From NCBI GenBank assembly GCA_029977605.1, contig JAPOKN010000019.1:1-20778 (forward strand): a stretch of DNA of 20,778 nt, in the 5' to 3' direction. A program made the translations under genes and the position numbers. This stretch comes from Methanobacteriota archaeon. Its GTDB lineage: Archaea; Thermoplasmatota; Poseidoniia; MGIII; CG-Epi1. Positions 1-7,773 of this stretch are shown here, piece by piece. Positions within the stretch are counted from its first letter, which is position 1. Every line of letters begins with the position of its first letter. The notes beneath the pieces are model-generated. The model did no database searches. It worked only from the letters and a program-made list of their open reading frames with translations, and was not told where the DNA came from.

Positions 1-62
1 AAAAATCCTGTAAAAACTAAAAAAAATATTGATGAAAGGAGTAGGACTCTAACTAATCTCAT
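1..62 (-). CDS. 5' end of a predicted secreted or membrane protein (partial)
   Basis: Reading leftward from an ATG at 62-60, the frame stays open to the window edge and gives about 20 residues, MRLVRVLLLSSIFFLVFTGF. This is a basic start followed by an uninterrupted hydrophobic stretch, as in a signal peptide or N-terminal membrane anchor. A TATA-like TTTATAAG at 89-82 on the same strand lies about 24 nt upstream of the ATG, which fits a leaderless archaeal transcript. The gene would be divergent from the surface protein at 145. Only the leader is visible, so the function cannot be named. The fragment is short, and chance AT-rich sequence is the main alternative. Confidence 0.5.
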   Translation of the reverse strand, partial: MRLVRVLLLSSIFFLVFTGF

Positions 63-81
63 GATTTCTCAAAGACTATCC

Positions 82-124
82 CTTATAAATTCTATCTATC
101 TAGGGAGTGAAACTCGTTTTAAAG
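82..124. promoter_or_regulatory. Divergent promoter region with two TATA-like boxes
   Basis: The gap between the leftward ATG at 62 and the rightward ATG at 145 holds two TATA-like elements. CTTATAAAT at 82-90 sits about 24 nt before the leftward start, and TTTTAAA at 117-123 sits about 25 nt before the rightward start. Both spacings match leaderless initiation. The boxes are read by eye and each could act in either direction. Confidence 0.4.
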
Positions 125-144
125 GGAGCTTTATCTGACATCTA

Positions 145-954
145 ATGAGAAAGGTCCTAGGCATAATCATAATTATAATGATGCTGCCTCTCGCGCAATC
201 TGAAATTGATGATTACACAAGCCACCCTGGCAATATACCTAATTTTCACAATTTTAGTACACCGCAGTTGGAACCTGGGGAAAACGGAATTTTTTCATTG
301 GAAATACAAAATAGATATATTGAAAACATTACAAATGTCAGCATTAATGCTGATATATATCACAGAGCAGATATTGATGAATCTGAAAGCTTAGGCGACA
401 TTAAGTCTAAGAATAGGCCAACTATCACACAGAATTGCTGGAATTACAAAAATAGTGAAGAAAATTGCTCCGATAATCCTAGTCCTGAATCTGCAAAATT
501 TAACATCGAACAACTCCTGATTAATCAAACTGTACTGCTTAGATTTGATGTAAACACTAAAGAGAATACGAAAGAAGGAACTTACTTTGTTAGATTTTCC
601 ATGAGCTATGAGTTTAATGAAACTGATAGAAAGCTCCAGTCAAGGGGTTTCTGGAGTATGGAACAGTGGACTAATGCCACTACAAACCTAACTGAAGACT
701 ATCCTGGAAATATTAATCTTAACTCGCTAAATGTTGATGGTATAATTCCAGATTCTTCTTTTGGAGTCAAAAAACCCATACCAAAATGGCCTCTATACTT
801 GCTAATTACACTCACAATAGTATTTGCAGGACTTTCTGTAATTTTTTATCTGGAAGAAGAGGAAACTTATCCTGAATTAAATAAATGGCTTCAGAAGATG
901 AGGGGCAAATTTAATCAATTTTGGTTGAGTTTTAAGTACCGAAAAGGCAGCTAG
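145..954 (+). CDS. Single-pass surface protein with sequon-rich ectodomain
   Basis: Predicted type I membrane protein of 269 residues. Residues 1-19 form a signal peptide (basic MRK, an Ile-rich core, then LAQS before EIDD). The ectodomain contains a LEPGENGIFSLEIQN-like strand pair near residues 42-57, which resembles one unit of the COG1361/NEW3-type surface repeats. It carries eight N-x-S/T sequons (NFS, NIT, NVS, NCS, NQT, NET, NAT, NLT), which suggests N-glycosylation outside the cell. A transmembrane helix lies at about residues 215-236, followed by a charged cytoplasmic tail of about 30 residues. The last 78 nt overlap, tail to tail, the end of the geranylgeranyl reductase gene. I do not recognise a specific function; a cell-surface structural or anchoring role is inference. 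Confidence 0.75.
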   Translation: MRKVLGIIIIIMMLPLAQSEIDDYTSHPGNIPNFHNFSTPQLEPGENGIFSLEIQNRYIENITNVSINADIYHRADIDESESLGDIKSKNRPTITQNCWNYKNSEENCSDNPSPESAKFNIEQLLINQTVLLRFDVNTKENTKEGTYFVRFSMSYEFNETDRKLQSRGFWSMEQWTNATTNLTEDYPGNINLNSLNVDGIIPDSSFGVKKPIPKWPLYLLITLTIVFAGLSVIFYLEEEETYPELNKWLQKMRGKFNQFWLSFKYRKGS

Positions 955-2055
955 AGAAGCATAATCTAGATCTCCCGTCCTTTCGATGGTTTCCTTTACC
1001 TTTGGTTCACCCAGAATTGATATTATTTCAGCTAATTGATCATCATTCAAACTCAAAAAGGCTTTCCTGAGATAACTGCCTTTAGTTAATTCACCTCCAA
1101 TCCGAGTTGAAATTAGGGATTGGTATTCACTTAAATTAGTTGCACTCAAATTATTAGAGTCTAAAGCCTTAGATGCTACTTCGAAAGCTGCATCTGCAGA
1201 GATTAAGCCTGAGTAAATTCCGCCGCCTGAAGTAGGCTTTGCCATACCTGCTGCGTCACCTGTTAAAATGACATTATCTGTATAACTTGGATTTGCAGTT
1301 CCAAAAGGAATCAAACCACTAATAAGATTAATAATCTTAGCACCTCCGAGTAACTTTGAAGGAGCTCCTTTCAAAAAATAATCTCTAAAAAAATGTCTTG
1401 GCTTATGTGGTAAAGTGGTAGCTATGCCAATTCGGCCTTCATCGGGACCAGTAGGTATTCCCCAACCAAAAAAGCGAGGAGCTAACTCAGAACCGACGAA
1501 AAGGTCTACATGGGTATCTCGACCTTTGTATCCTTTTACATCTGCCCCAAATGCAGTCAAAATTTCTCTCTTTCCACTAATCCCTGCATTTTTAGCAACC
1601 CTAGACAGAGGGCCATCTGCACCAACTAATAACTTAGCTTCAATACTAAACTTTTTGTTCTTGTTTTTGACGCTTGCCTTGATACCACCATCAATCTTTT
1701 CATGACCTAAATAGGTATGACCGTGCAGAAGCTCAGCTCCAGCATCGGATGCCTTTTCTGCAATCGAACGATCAAGATCTGGCCTATCAATTACTAACGC
1801 TTTAGTTTCAGAGGCTTGAAAATCTAAAAACGAATCCTTCGGACCCCATAACCTAGCTCCATCCATCTCTTGCAGAATAGGACGTTCATATCCAAGATAT
1901 TCAAAAGTTCTAGGCGTTACTAAACCAGCACATTGACACGGTTCGCCAATAACTTCAGCTCTATCAAGCAAAACGACGCTGTACCCTTCTTTTGAAAAAT
2001 TCCAAGCTGTTCGGGACCCGCTTGGTCCGGCTCCTACGACTAAAACATCAAGCAT
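877..2055 (-). CDS. Geranylgeranyl reductase family FAD-dependent oxidoreductase
   Basis: A flavoprotein of 392 residues, expected to reduce the geranylgeranyl double bonds of archaeal ether lipids (digeranylgeranylglycerophospholipid reductase type). The N-terminal Rossmann motif is VVGAGPSGS at residues 6-14. The family Cys motif PCQCAG lies at 39-44, GADGPLSR at 145-152, the FxWxxP-like FFGWGIP at 195-201, and the second FAD motif GDAAGMAKPTSGGG at 266-279. Length and motif order are normal for the family. It starts 10 nt after the stop of the giant surface-protein gene on the same strand, so the two are probably co-transcribed as an envelope operon. The 3' end runs 78 nt into the opposing surface-protein gene. 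Family membership is sure; the exact lipid substrate is inferred. Confidence 0.92.
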   Translation of the reverse strand: MLDVLVVGAGPSGSRTAWNFSKEGYSVVLLDRAEVIGEPCQCAGLVTPRTFEYLGYERPILQEMDGARLWGPKDSFLDFQASETKALVIDRPDLDRSIAEKASDAGAELLHGHTYLGHEKIDGGIKASVKNKNKKFSIEAKLLVGADGPLSRVAKNAGISGKREILTAFGADVKGYKGRDTHVDLFVGSELAPRFFGWGIPTGPDEGRIGIATTLPHKPRHFFRDYFLKGAPSKLLGGAKIINLISGLIPFGTANPSYTDNVILTGDAAGMAKPTSGGGIYSGLISADAAFEVASKALDSNNLSATNLSEYQSLISTRIGGELTKGSYLRKAFLSLNDDQLAEIISILGEPKVKETIERTGDLDYASLAAFSVLKTQPKLIKFAPHLLKPFI

Positions 2056-2065
2056 TGCTTGAGAT

Positions 2066-5000
2066 TTACTCTAACGGAACTAAATCAACCTGGCACTTAT
2101 CAGTTAATCCGGCGTCTGCAAGTGTTAAATTATTATCAACAGCGACACCATTCAACATTACTGCAAAGTTTGCATGTGGTAATGGGAATTTTCCTACACA
2201 ATTTTGCAACAATTTGTTAACTGGCATATTAGACGGAACTTTGACATTTGCTGTCTTCCCGTCAATCGTTGATACAATTGCTACACTAATCTTTGAAGGA
2301 GGTGCTGCTGCAGGTTCTTCACCTGGACTTTCTTCACCGTCTGCCTCTTCTTCTGAATCGGAGGAAGATGATGAGCTACCTGATCTTCTGCGTAATACTG
2401 CAAGAGGTATTGCTAAAGCAACTAATGCAACTAGTGCTAATACAGGTATTAAAAGAGGAACTCCTTTCACTAATTCTCTCTCGGTTAATGTGTTAATGAA
2501 TTCAATCTCCCCAAGAACTGCTTGTAATTGAAGCTCGAAGTCTTCAATAATAAATTCATCGTTGTCTGTTCCATCTCCATTGTTAGTTGTATCGCAATCA
2601 TTACACTGTTGAATCTCAAACGATCCAGTACCTGCATCTATGGTCCAAGTCAAGGTTAGGAAATCTTTGTTATCCTTATCAGGAACTGTCCAAGTGAAAC
2701 TTAACTCTGTAGTATCATCTTTGTTTATTGACTCACTTACTTGCTGTGATATTTCGGTACCTGTGCTATCTTCGAACTTAACTTGCAAAGGCTTTGACGA
2801 AATTTGCCAATCTGCGTTACCTATATTTTGTAGTGTTACAGTTATATCAACTTCTTCTCCAACTTGAGGTGAGGTTGGATCCATAACTACCTTCTTAATT
2901 TTGAAATCTGGCAATACTGAGAATTCAACTGGAACTTCGCTTTGTTCAAACACTCCAGTTCTTGGCCATACATTATCTGAATACCTTCCTAATTCATCAA
3001 ACATTCTACCTGTTTCTTCTGAGAAACCATCTCCCTCAGATTCACAAGTAAAATCTGGAATATCTACGTCATCACATACAGGATTGACTTCTGCAATAAA
3101 TGCAGTCCACTCCTCAAGCTGAGCTTTCCATCTGAAACGTACCTCTTGAGTCTCACCAGCATCTAAATCGAACAGTACATATTCTTGATTTGTACGGTCC
3201 TTAAGTCTAACATTTTCACTGCTTGTATCTGCTGTAATGTACAAACGACTGTTATCCACATCTGCAGCTCCTGCATTAGTAACTGTGACTGTAAAAGTTA
3301 CAGTATCGTCAACATTAGGAGTTCCTGAATTTTCACCTGCATATTTACTATCAACACGCATTGCAGTTATTTGTAAATCTGGTTTTACTCTGAGTAATTC
3401 GGAATATCTAGCATCATTATTATTTTCATTCTCTTCTAGAATTTTACCGTTGTCATTATCCTCATCATAGTCAGCTCTGGCTTCAACATACCATTCACCG
3501 CCTTTGATAAGCCAATCATCTGATACTAATTCCTTAGAATTACCTTCCTTAATATTGGTTGATCTACCTGAACTTCCATATAGTTGGTAAATGTAAGTAT
3601 TTTTAGAATCATCAAGCTCAAATCCAGCTATTAACAATTCATCAATTTCTTGTTGTGTAGTTGGTGATTTCTTAGGATAGTAATAAATTTCAACATTCAC
3701 ATCGTCTGCATCTGCTGAACCTGTGTTTTCAACATCAACGTATACAACAACGGTGTCTCCATCTTTAACTTGCGAAGCATTACCAAATACTCCATCAATT
3801 TCTATTCGGATATTACTTTGCTTAATAACAATTTCAGGCCTCTGAATTACTACAGTTAAGTCTATTTCTTGACGAGCATTAGGATCATCTTCTTCATTCC
3901 TAACTGAAATTTTAACTGTTTCATTTCCTACTTCAGATTCATCGTTAACCGAAATAAAAACCCAAAGATCATCAAGTTCACCCTCTTGAATAGTAACTCC
4001 AGAATTTGACCAACTTTGTGTCTTAGAACTGTCTTGATAGAAACTGACTTCCCAACCATCCTCAAGTGTTGATTCAACTTCAGGAATGAAAATATCATCG
4101 TTAGAACCTGTGTTATCCAATTTTACCTTGAATTTTACACTGTTCTGTGTAGTTGAACCTTCATATTCAGGGTATATCTCCTTTACACTATCTATTGCAG
4201 TTGCAGATAACTCTCTTCTTGGAGATGCAACTTCAAGATTTACTGAGACTTGCACAGCAGGATCTATACCATTATTAGGTGAAAACTCTGTTAGAACACT
4301 GTAATTTCCAATGTCTGAATCTTGATCTGGCTCTACACACAAGTAAAGGTACTTAGATTGACCTGCACCTATAGAACCAGAAAAAGAACTTGTACAAGAA
4401 GAACTTTGAAATATTTCGACATTCCATTCATCGGGATATGTTGTTGCAATTGTCTCAACATTTACTGAATCTTGTCCATTTCCTGTATTTGTAAGCTTGA
4501 AAGTAAATTTCTCAGTTCGTTCAGATGCTTGAGTTTCAGTTGAAGGATAAGAAGTTATAGTATTTGCACCTACAATCTCCACACTAGCGCCATAAATTTG
4601 ACCTATATCAACTTGTAGTGATGCTGTATCACTAATTGATAAATCACCACCAGACTTAACTTTCACAGTTATAGAATAACTGCTAGCTTGTAATGCTGTT
4701 CGCTCTTGATTGGATAGACTGTCTAAAACATACTCAGGTAAAGTTACATTTACAGTAACTGAACCGGTTTGATCCTTATCTAGAGTGAGTGATGTGGTAT
4801 TAGATGAAGCCCATCCCAAATCGTCGTCTAAAATGGAAACTATCAGATTATCTGCTCCATCACCTGTATTTTTAACATCAATCGTAAAGGTTGCTGTACT
4901 ACCTGGTAACTTTTCAATTTCGGTTACATCTGTACTAACTTGAACTCCTCTACTCAAATCAACCTTAACTGTTAAAGTAATAGAATCCGTTGATTTGGTT

Positions 5001-7402
5001 CCATTTTCACAACCGTCACAATCCGAAACTCCTCTTACGATTAGCTCATAATCTCCCTTCGAAGTACTTTCTGGGACTGTAATTGTCAAAGTTACTTCTT
5101 CTTGACCATTTTCTGCAACGTTAATGAAGGGATTACTGAAATCAATTCCTGTCCAGCCCTCTGGTGGTGTATTGGTCATCGCAATTATGTCATCACCAGT
5201 ACCTAAATTATCAACGTCAATTTTAACTGAAACAGGTACACCAACTGTAGCTTCAACAGTTCTGTCAGAGTCAGCAACTGATAAATCAATCCAATACTCT
5301 TGGTTAACTATTGTAATGATGCTTACTGTTTTATTTGCATATTTAGGTGGATTTTCTTTTTGAGCCTCATCAGAAGATGCTGTCAAATTAATAGTAAATG
5401 CCTTGTTATCCTCTCCAGACCTAATAGAAACGTTTAATGAGACTAATTTTTCGCCGCCAGCTTCGACATCCTCAACCTGGAAAGATACAGGGTCAACAGA
5501 CCAACCTGTCGGATAATCATCTATGTTAACTGTGAATGTGTCAACTCCAGTGCCTTCGTTCTGAATTCTAACATCGTACTGAACTGTTGATCCCGGATCT
5601 CCACTTTTAGACGAAACCACTACATCCACCTTAAATTGCTTGTTAACAGAAACTTTCACAGTTCCTGTATCGTATGCTGAAGGATTATCTTCGGATGTAC
5701 CATTTACAATAATATCATTGTCGCCTACGGTAGCGTCATCATCAATATTTACCGTCAAATTAACTGTTTTTGTTTCACCGCTAGTTAACTCAACTTCATC
5801 GATAATTGAAGCCCAAGATGCCTTATCACCCTCTAAAGATAGAGAAACCGTATCTTCTCCGTTACCTTTGTTCTTAATAGTCATTTCAAAAGTTAACTCA
5901 TCTCCAGGGTCTCCTTTCTTAGAACTGTCCCCAGAAACTTGAACTGAAACCTCGTAAATTTGAAGCACATTGACAAAAATGTTTCTAGTAGTAGTTGTTG
6001 AATCATCTTCAGAAGTTGCTCTAATAATCAAGTTGTAGCCATTCTTTGCCTCGGTATCTTTAGGTGGAGTTACCCTTAGCGTTGTAGTATCATTTGCTCC
6101 TGCTGCAAGTGTAAAAGCAGAGTCTCCTAACTGACCCCAACTGGAATTACCTCCAATTAGTGATAGTGAAATATCGTCTTCACCGTTACCGTCGTTTGTG
6201 ATTTTAATTGTAAAGTTCACTTGCTCTTCTGGTTTTGCTGATTGAGTATCTTCACCTTGTATTGCTAATTTTGGCTCATAATTTTGAAGAACAGTGGTTC
6301 TTGAAGTATAAGTTGAATTAACTGATGCATTGTAATCTGAAGAGATGGTGACAATTATTTGTGTCTCGACATCAGCTGCTGCATCTTCTGGCGCTTTAAC
6401 AACCAAAACATCAGTCAGAGTAATATTATCATCGACTCCAAGGTTGCTTATCTTATCTTGATCCAATGAAGCATCCCAACCTGTAGGTAAACTAGAAGTG
6501 TCTACAGCCAAATTGAATGTGTCTACTGCGTTACCCTTGTTTGTTACTTCAAAAGAATAATATACACGCTTACCAGCTTCAACATCCCTAGAACTTGAAC
6601 CAACTTTGTCTACTTGAAGAGCAGGAAGCTGATTTACTTTCACTGTTACAGATGTTGATGAAACCGTTTGACCATCCTCAGAAGTTGAAACAATTGAAAT
6701 ACTCTTCAATCCAGCTATTGCTTCAATATCTGGAGTTACTGAAAGATTGAAGAAGCCTACTTCGTCAATGTCAAGAGTCAATGTTGAAGGTTGAGGTGTT
6801 ATATCCCATGAATCTACGCCATTTGCAGTGAAGGAAATCGTAACACTGTCCTCGGTATTACCACCTGAATTTTTAACACTAACCATAAACTTAACATTTT
6901 CATTTGGATCTACAGTCTTTTCACCTGTTGTTGGCGTTAAAGTTGTTCCATAAACATTGTTTACAGTCAATGAAGCGGTTTGAGTTTTGGTCTTACCACC
7001 GCTAGCACTGTTTTGTGACTTAGATTTGAAACTAACTTGAGCTGTATCTCCACCCTCTGCTGTATTTGTTGTTCTGTTAGCTATCTTAATGAAAAGCGTA
7101 GCTGTACCAGATTCATCTTCTTCAACAGACAAGGTTGATGGTAAAATAAATGCAGTGTAGCCCGTTGGAATTGTTGAATTTGTGACGCTCATGTCATAAG
7201 TGTCATCATTATCTCCTGTATTCTCAATTGTTATTGTATATTGCAATTGCTCTTCTGGGTCGCCTGATTGAGAGCTGGGACTTACAGTCATTTTATGATC
7301 GTAAGCATCAGCTGAAGCGACTCCTGTAATCAAGAGCAATCCAAAGCACATTAGCGCAAGCGCTAGCGTATTAGCAAACCAATTTTTTAGGTTGAGGCTC
7401 AT
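2066..7402 (-). CDS. Giant S-layer-like surface protein with cytoplasmic ubiquitin-like domain
   Basis: A protein of 1778 residues. A signal peptide covers residues 1-32 (VASADA cleavage region). Next come about ten Ig-like NEW3/COG1361-type repeats of roughly 103-127 residues, each marked by an F-x-V-x-V-x-N-x-G-N-G-x-D-T-like motif, at about residues 60, 177, 287, 402, 511, 614, 731, 844, 971 and 1096. Three CARDB-like units follow (about 1191-1340, 1341-1497, 1498-1620). A transmembrane helix lies at 1648-1670, followed by an RRR stop-transfer signal, a Ser/Glu/Pro-rich linker (1675-1704) and a C-terminal domain (1705-1778) that reads as a beta-grasp ubiquitin-like fold. By topology the repeats lie outside the cell and the tail in the cytoplasm. 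Ectodomain cysteines come mostly in close pairs. It heads an operon with the lipid reductase. A structural surface-layer or adhesion role is inferred; the ligand is unknown. Confidence 0.88.
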   Translation of the reverse strand: MSLNLKNWFANTLALALMCFGLLLITGVASADAYDHKMTVSPSSQSGDPEEQLQYTITIENTGDNDDTYDMSVTNSTIPTGYTAFILPSTLSVEEDESGTATLFIKIANRTTNTAEGGDTAQVSFKSKSQNSASGGKTKTQTASLTVNNVYGTTLTPTTGEKTVDPNENVKFMVSVKNSGGNTEDSVTISFTANGVDSWDITPQPSTLTLDIDEVGFFNLSVTPDIEAIAGLKSISIVSTSEDGQTVSSTSVTVKVNQLPALQVDKVGSSSRDVEAGKRVYYSFEVTNKGNAVDTFNLAVDTSSLPTGWDASLDQDKISNLGVDDNITLTDVLVVKAPEDAAADVETQIIVTISSDYNASVNSTYTSRTTVLQNYEPKLAIQGEDTQSAKPEEQVNFTIKITNDGNGEDDISLSLIGGNSSWGQLGDSAFTLAAGANDTTTLRVTPPKDTEAKNGYNLIIRATSEDDSTTTTRNIFVNVLQIYEVSVQVSGDSSKKGDPGDELTFEMTIKNKGNGEDTVSLSLEGDKASWASIIDEVELTSGETKTVNLTVNIDDDATVGDNDIIVNGTSEDNPSAYDTGTVKVSVNKQFKVDVVVSSKSGDPGSTVQYDVRIQNEGTGVDTFTVNIDDYPTGWSVDPVSFQVEDVEAGGEKLVSLNVSIRSGEDNKAFTINLTASSDEAQKENPPKYANKTVSIITIVNQEYWIDLSVADSDRTVEATVGVPVSVKIDVDNLGTGDDIIAMTNTPPEGWTGIDFSNPFINVAENGQEEVTLTITVPESTSKGDYELIVRGVSDCDGCENGTKSTDSITLTVKVDLSRGVQVSTDVTEIEKLPGSTATFTIDVKNTGDGADNLIVSILDDDLGWASSNTTSLTLDKDQTGSVTVNVTLPEYVLDSLSNQERTALQASSYSITVKVKSGGDLSISDTASLQVDIGQIYGASVEIVGANTITSYPSTETQASERTEKFTFKLTNTGNGQDSVNVETIATTYPDEWNVEIFQSSSCTSSFSGSIGAGQSKYLYLCVEPDQDSDIGNYSVLTEFSPNNGIDPAVQVSVNLEVASPRRELSATAIDSVKEIYPEYEGSTTQNSVKFKVKLDNTGSNDDIFIPEVESTLEDGWEVSFYQDSSKTQSWSNSGVTIQEGELDDLWVFISVNDESEVGNETVKISVRNEEDDPNARQEIDLTVVIQRPEIVIKQSNIRIEIDGVFGNASQVKDGDTVVVYVDVENTGSADADDVNVEIYYYPKKSPTTQQEIDELLIAGFELDDSKNTYIYQLYGSSGRSTNIKEGNSKELVSDDWLIKGGEWYVEARADYDEDNDNGKILEENENNNDARYSELLRVKPDLQITAMRVDSKYAGENSGTPNVDDTVTFTVTVTNAGAADVDNSRLYITADTSSENVRLKDRTNQEYVLFDLDAGETQEVRFRWKAQLEEWTAFIAEVNPVCDDVDIPDFTCESEGDGFSEETGRMFDELGRYSDNVWPRTGVFEQSEVPVEFSVLPDFKIKKVVMDPTSPQVGEEVDITVTLQNIGNADWQISSKPLQVKFEDSTGTEISQQVSESINKDDTTELSFTWTVPDKDNKDFLTLTWTIDAGTGSFEIQQCNDCDTTNNGDGTDNDEFIIEDFELQLQAVLGEIEFINTLTERELVKGVPLLIPVLALVALVALAIPLAVLRRRSGSSSSSSDSEEEADGEESPGEEPAAAPPSKISVAIVSTIDGKTANVKVPSNMPVNKLLQNCVGKFPLPHANFAVMLNGVAVDNNLTLADAGLTDKCQVDLVPLE
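2543..3832 (-). repeat. Three CARDB-like units next to the membrane
   Basis: Residues 1191-1620 contain three larger units of about 120-160 residues with CARDB-type openings, such as VDVENTGSADADDV, VTVTNAGAADVDN and VTLQNIGNADWQ. Acidic loops of the D-x-D-N-D-N-G type (for example DYDEDNDNGK near residue 1311) suggest calcium binding. They form the membrane-proximal stalk. Confidence 0.65.
3833..7300 (-). repeat. Array of ten NEW3-like Ig repeats within the giant surface protein
   Basis: Residues 35-1190 hold ten divergent copies of a beta-sandwich unit. Each begins with a G/E-rich turn and a strand pair of the type YTITIENTGDNDDT, FTIKITNDGNGEDD or FTFKLTNTGNGQDS, and has a second conserved stretch near a W (for example PTGWD, PEGWT, PDEWN). 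Periods run from about 103 to 127 residues. Copies 4-6 are the most alike by eye. The repeats are clear in protein but diverged in DNA, so they arose by old duplication. Confidence 0.8.
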
Positions 7403-7430
7403 AACGTATCAGTTTTTTCACCAGAAAGTA

Positions 7431-7440
7431 GCATATAAAG
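7431..7440 (-). promoter_or_regulatory. TATA-like box for the surface-protein/lipid-reductase operon
   Basis: On the minus strand the sequence reads CTTTATATGC, centred about 33 nt upstream of the surface-protein ATG at 7402. This would give a leader of roughly 8 nt. It is the only strong TATA-like match in the right place. Confidence 0.5.
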
Positions 7441-7460
7441 CTTAGTGAATAATTATTAAT

Positions 7461-7480
7461 AATAGTTGATAATAGTTATT
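7461..7480 (+). promoter_or_regulatory. Tandem 10-bp direct repeat upstream of the RHH regulator
   Basis: AATAGTTGAT (7461-7470) is followed at once by AATAGTTATT (7471-7480); AATAGTT recurs with a 10-bp period, one helical turn. It ends two bases before the ATG of the RHH gene. RHH proteins commonly bind short tandem repeats near their own promoters, so this is a candidate autoregulatory operator. The region is AT-rich and chance repetition is possible. Confidence 0.35.
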
Positions 7481-7482
7481 AT

Positions 7483-7773
7483 ATGAGCAACTCATACTCA
7501 CTGCCTCCAATATTAGTCATGCAGATCGAGGCCCTCGTCGATTCTGGCCACTTTAGTAGCAGGTCTGATGTAGTAAAAGAATCACTCAGATTCATGATAG
7601 AAAAGAAGAATCATCTGAGATACGCATCTGCAGTTGAAATATATAAGAAAGGAAAGGCAACTTTGACAAAAGGAGCTGAAATAGCTGGCGTTTCACCGGA
7701 TAATTTTAGAGGAATTTTAAACGACCAAGGCATAGTAACTCCTGACACAGTTGAATGGGAATCGATTGAGTAA
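7483..7773 (+). CDS. RHH/UPF0175-type DNA-binding protein
   Basis: A protein of 96 residues with two parts. Residues 5-40 fit a ribbon-helix-helix fold: a short strand (SLPPILVMQIEALV), then SGHFSSRSDVVKESLRFMIE, which has the GxFxSRSEVVRxALR-like signature of CopG/NikR-type N-termini. Residues 48-90 resemble the UPF0175 helix-turn-helix (YKKGKATLTKGAEIAGVS followed by a recognition-helix-like stretch). Archaeal proteins of this design are small transcription regulators or antitoxin-like proteins. Its stop TAA overlaps the next start by one base (TAATG), so it is translationally coupled to the FolC-like gene. No toxin-like gene is adjacent, so a regulatory role is more likely than an antitoxin role. 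Confidence 0.75.
   Translation: MSNSYSLPPILVMQIEALVDSGHFSSRSDVVKESLRFMIEKKNHLRYASAVEIYKKGKATLTKGAEIAGVSPDNFRGILNDQGIVTPDTVEWESIE

Noticed and set aside
63..144. Small RNA or tRNA gene in the left intergenic gap
   Set aside because: No cloverleaf, T-loop consensus or stable hairpin is visible; the gap is explained by two divergent promoters.
1992..2531. Long plus-strand open frame opposite the reductase start and the surface-protein tail
   Set aside because: It lies antisense to two well-supported genes, has low-complexity Ser-rich sequence mirroring the linker codons, and has no promoter or family signature.
2543..7300. Recent tandem duplication or CRISPR-like DNA repeats
   Set aside because: The repetition is at protein-domain level only; the DNA copies are too diverged and unequally spaced to be a direct repeat array.
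7483..7773. Antitoxin of a toxin-antitoxin pair
   Set aside because: The UPF0175/RHH design would allow it, but the coupled downstream gene is a metabolic ligase and no PIN, RelE or other small toxin-like frame is adjacent.
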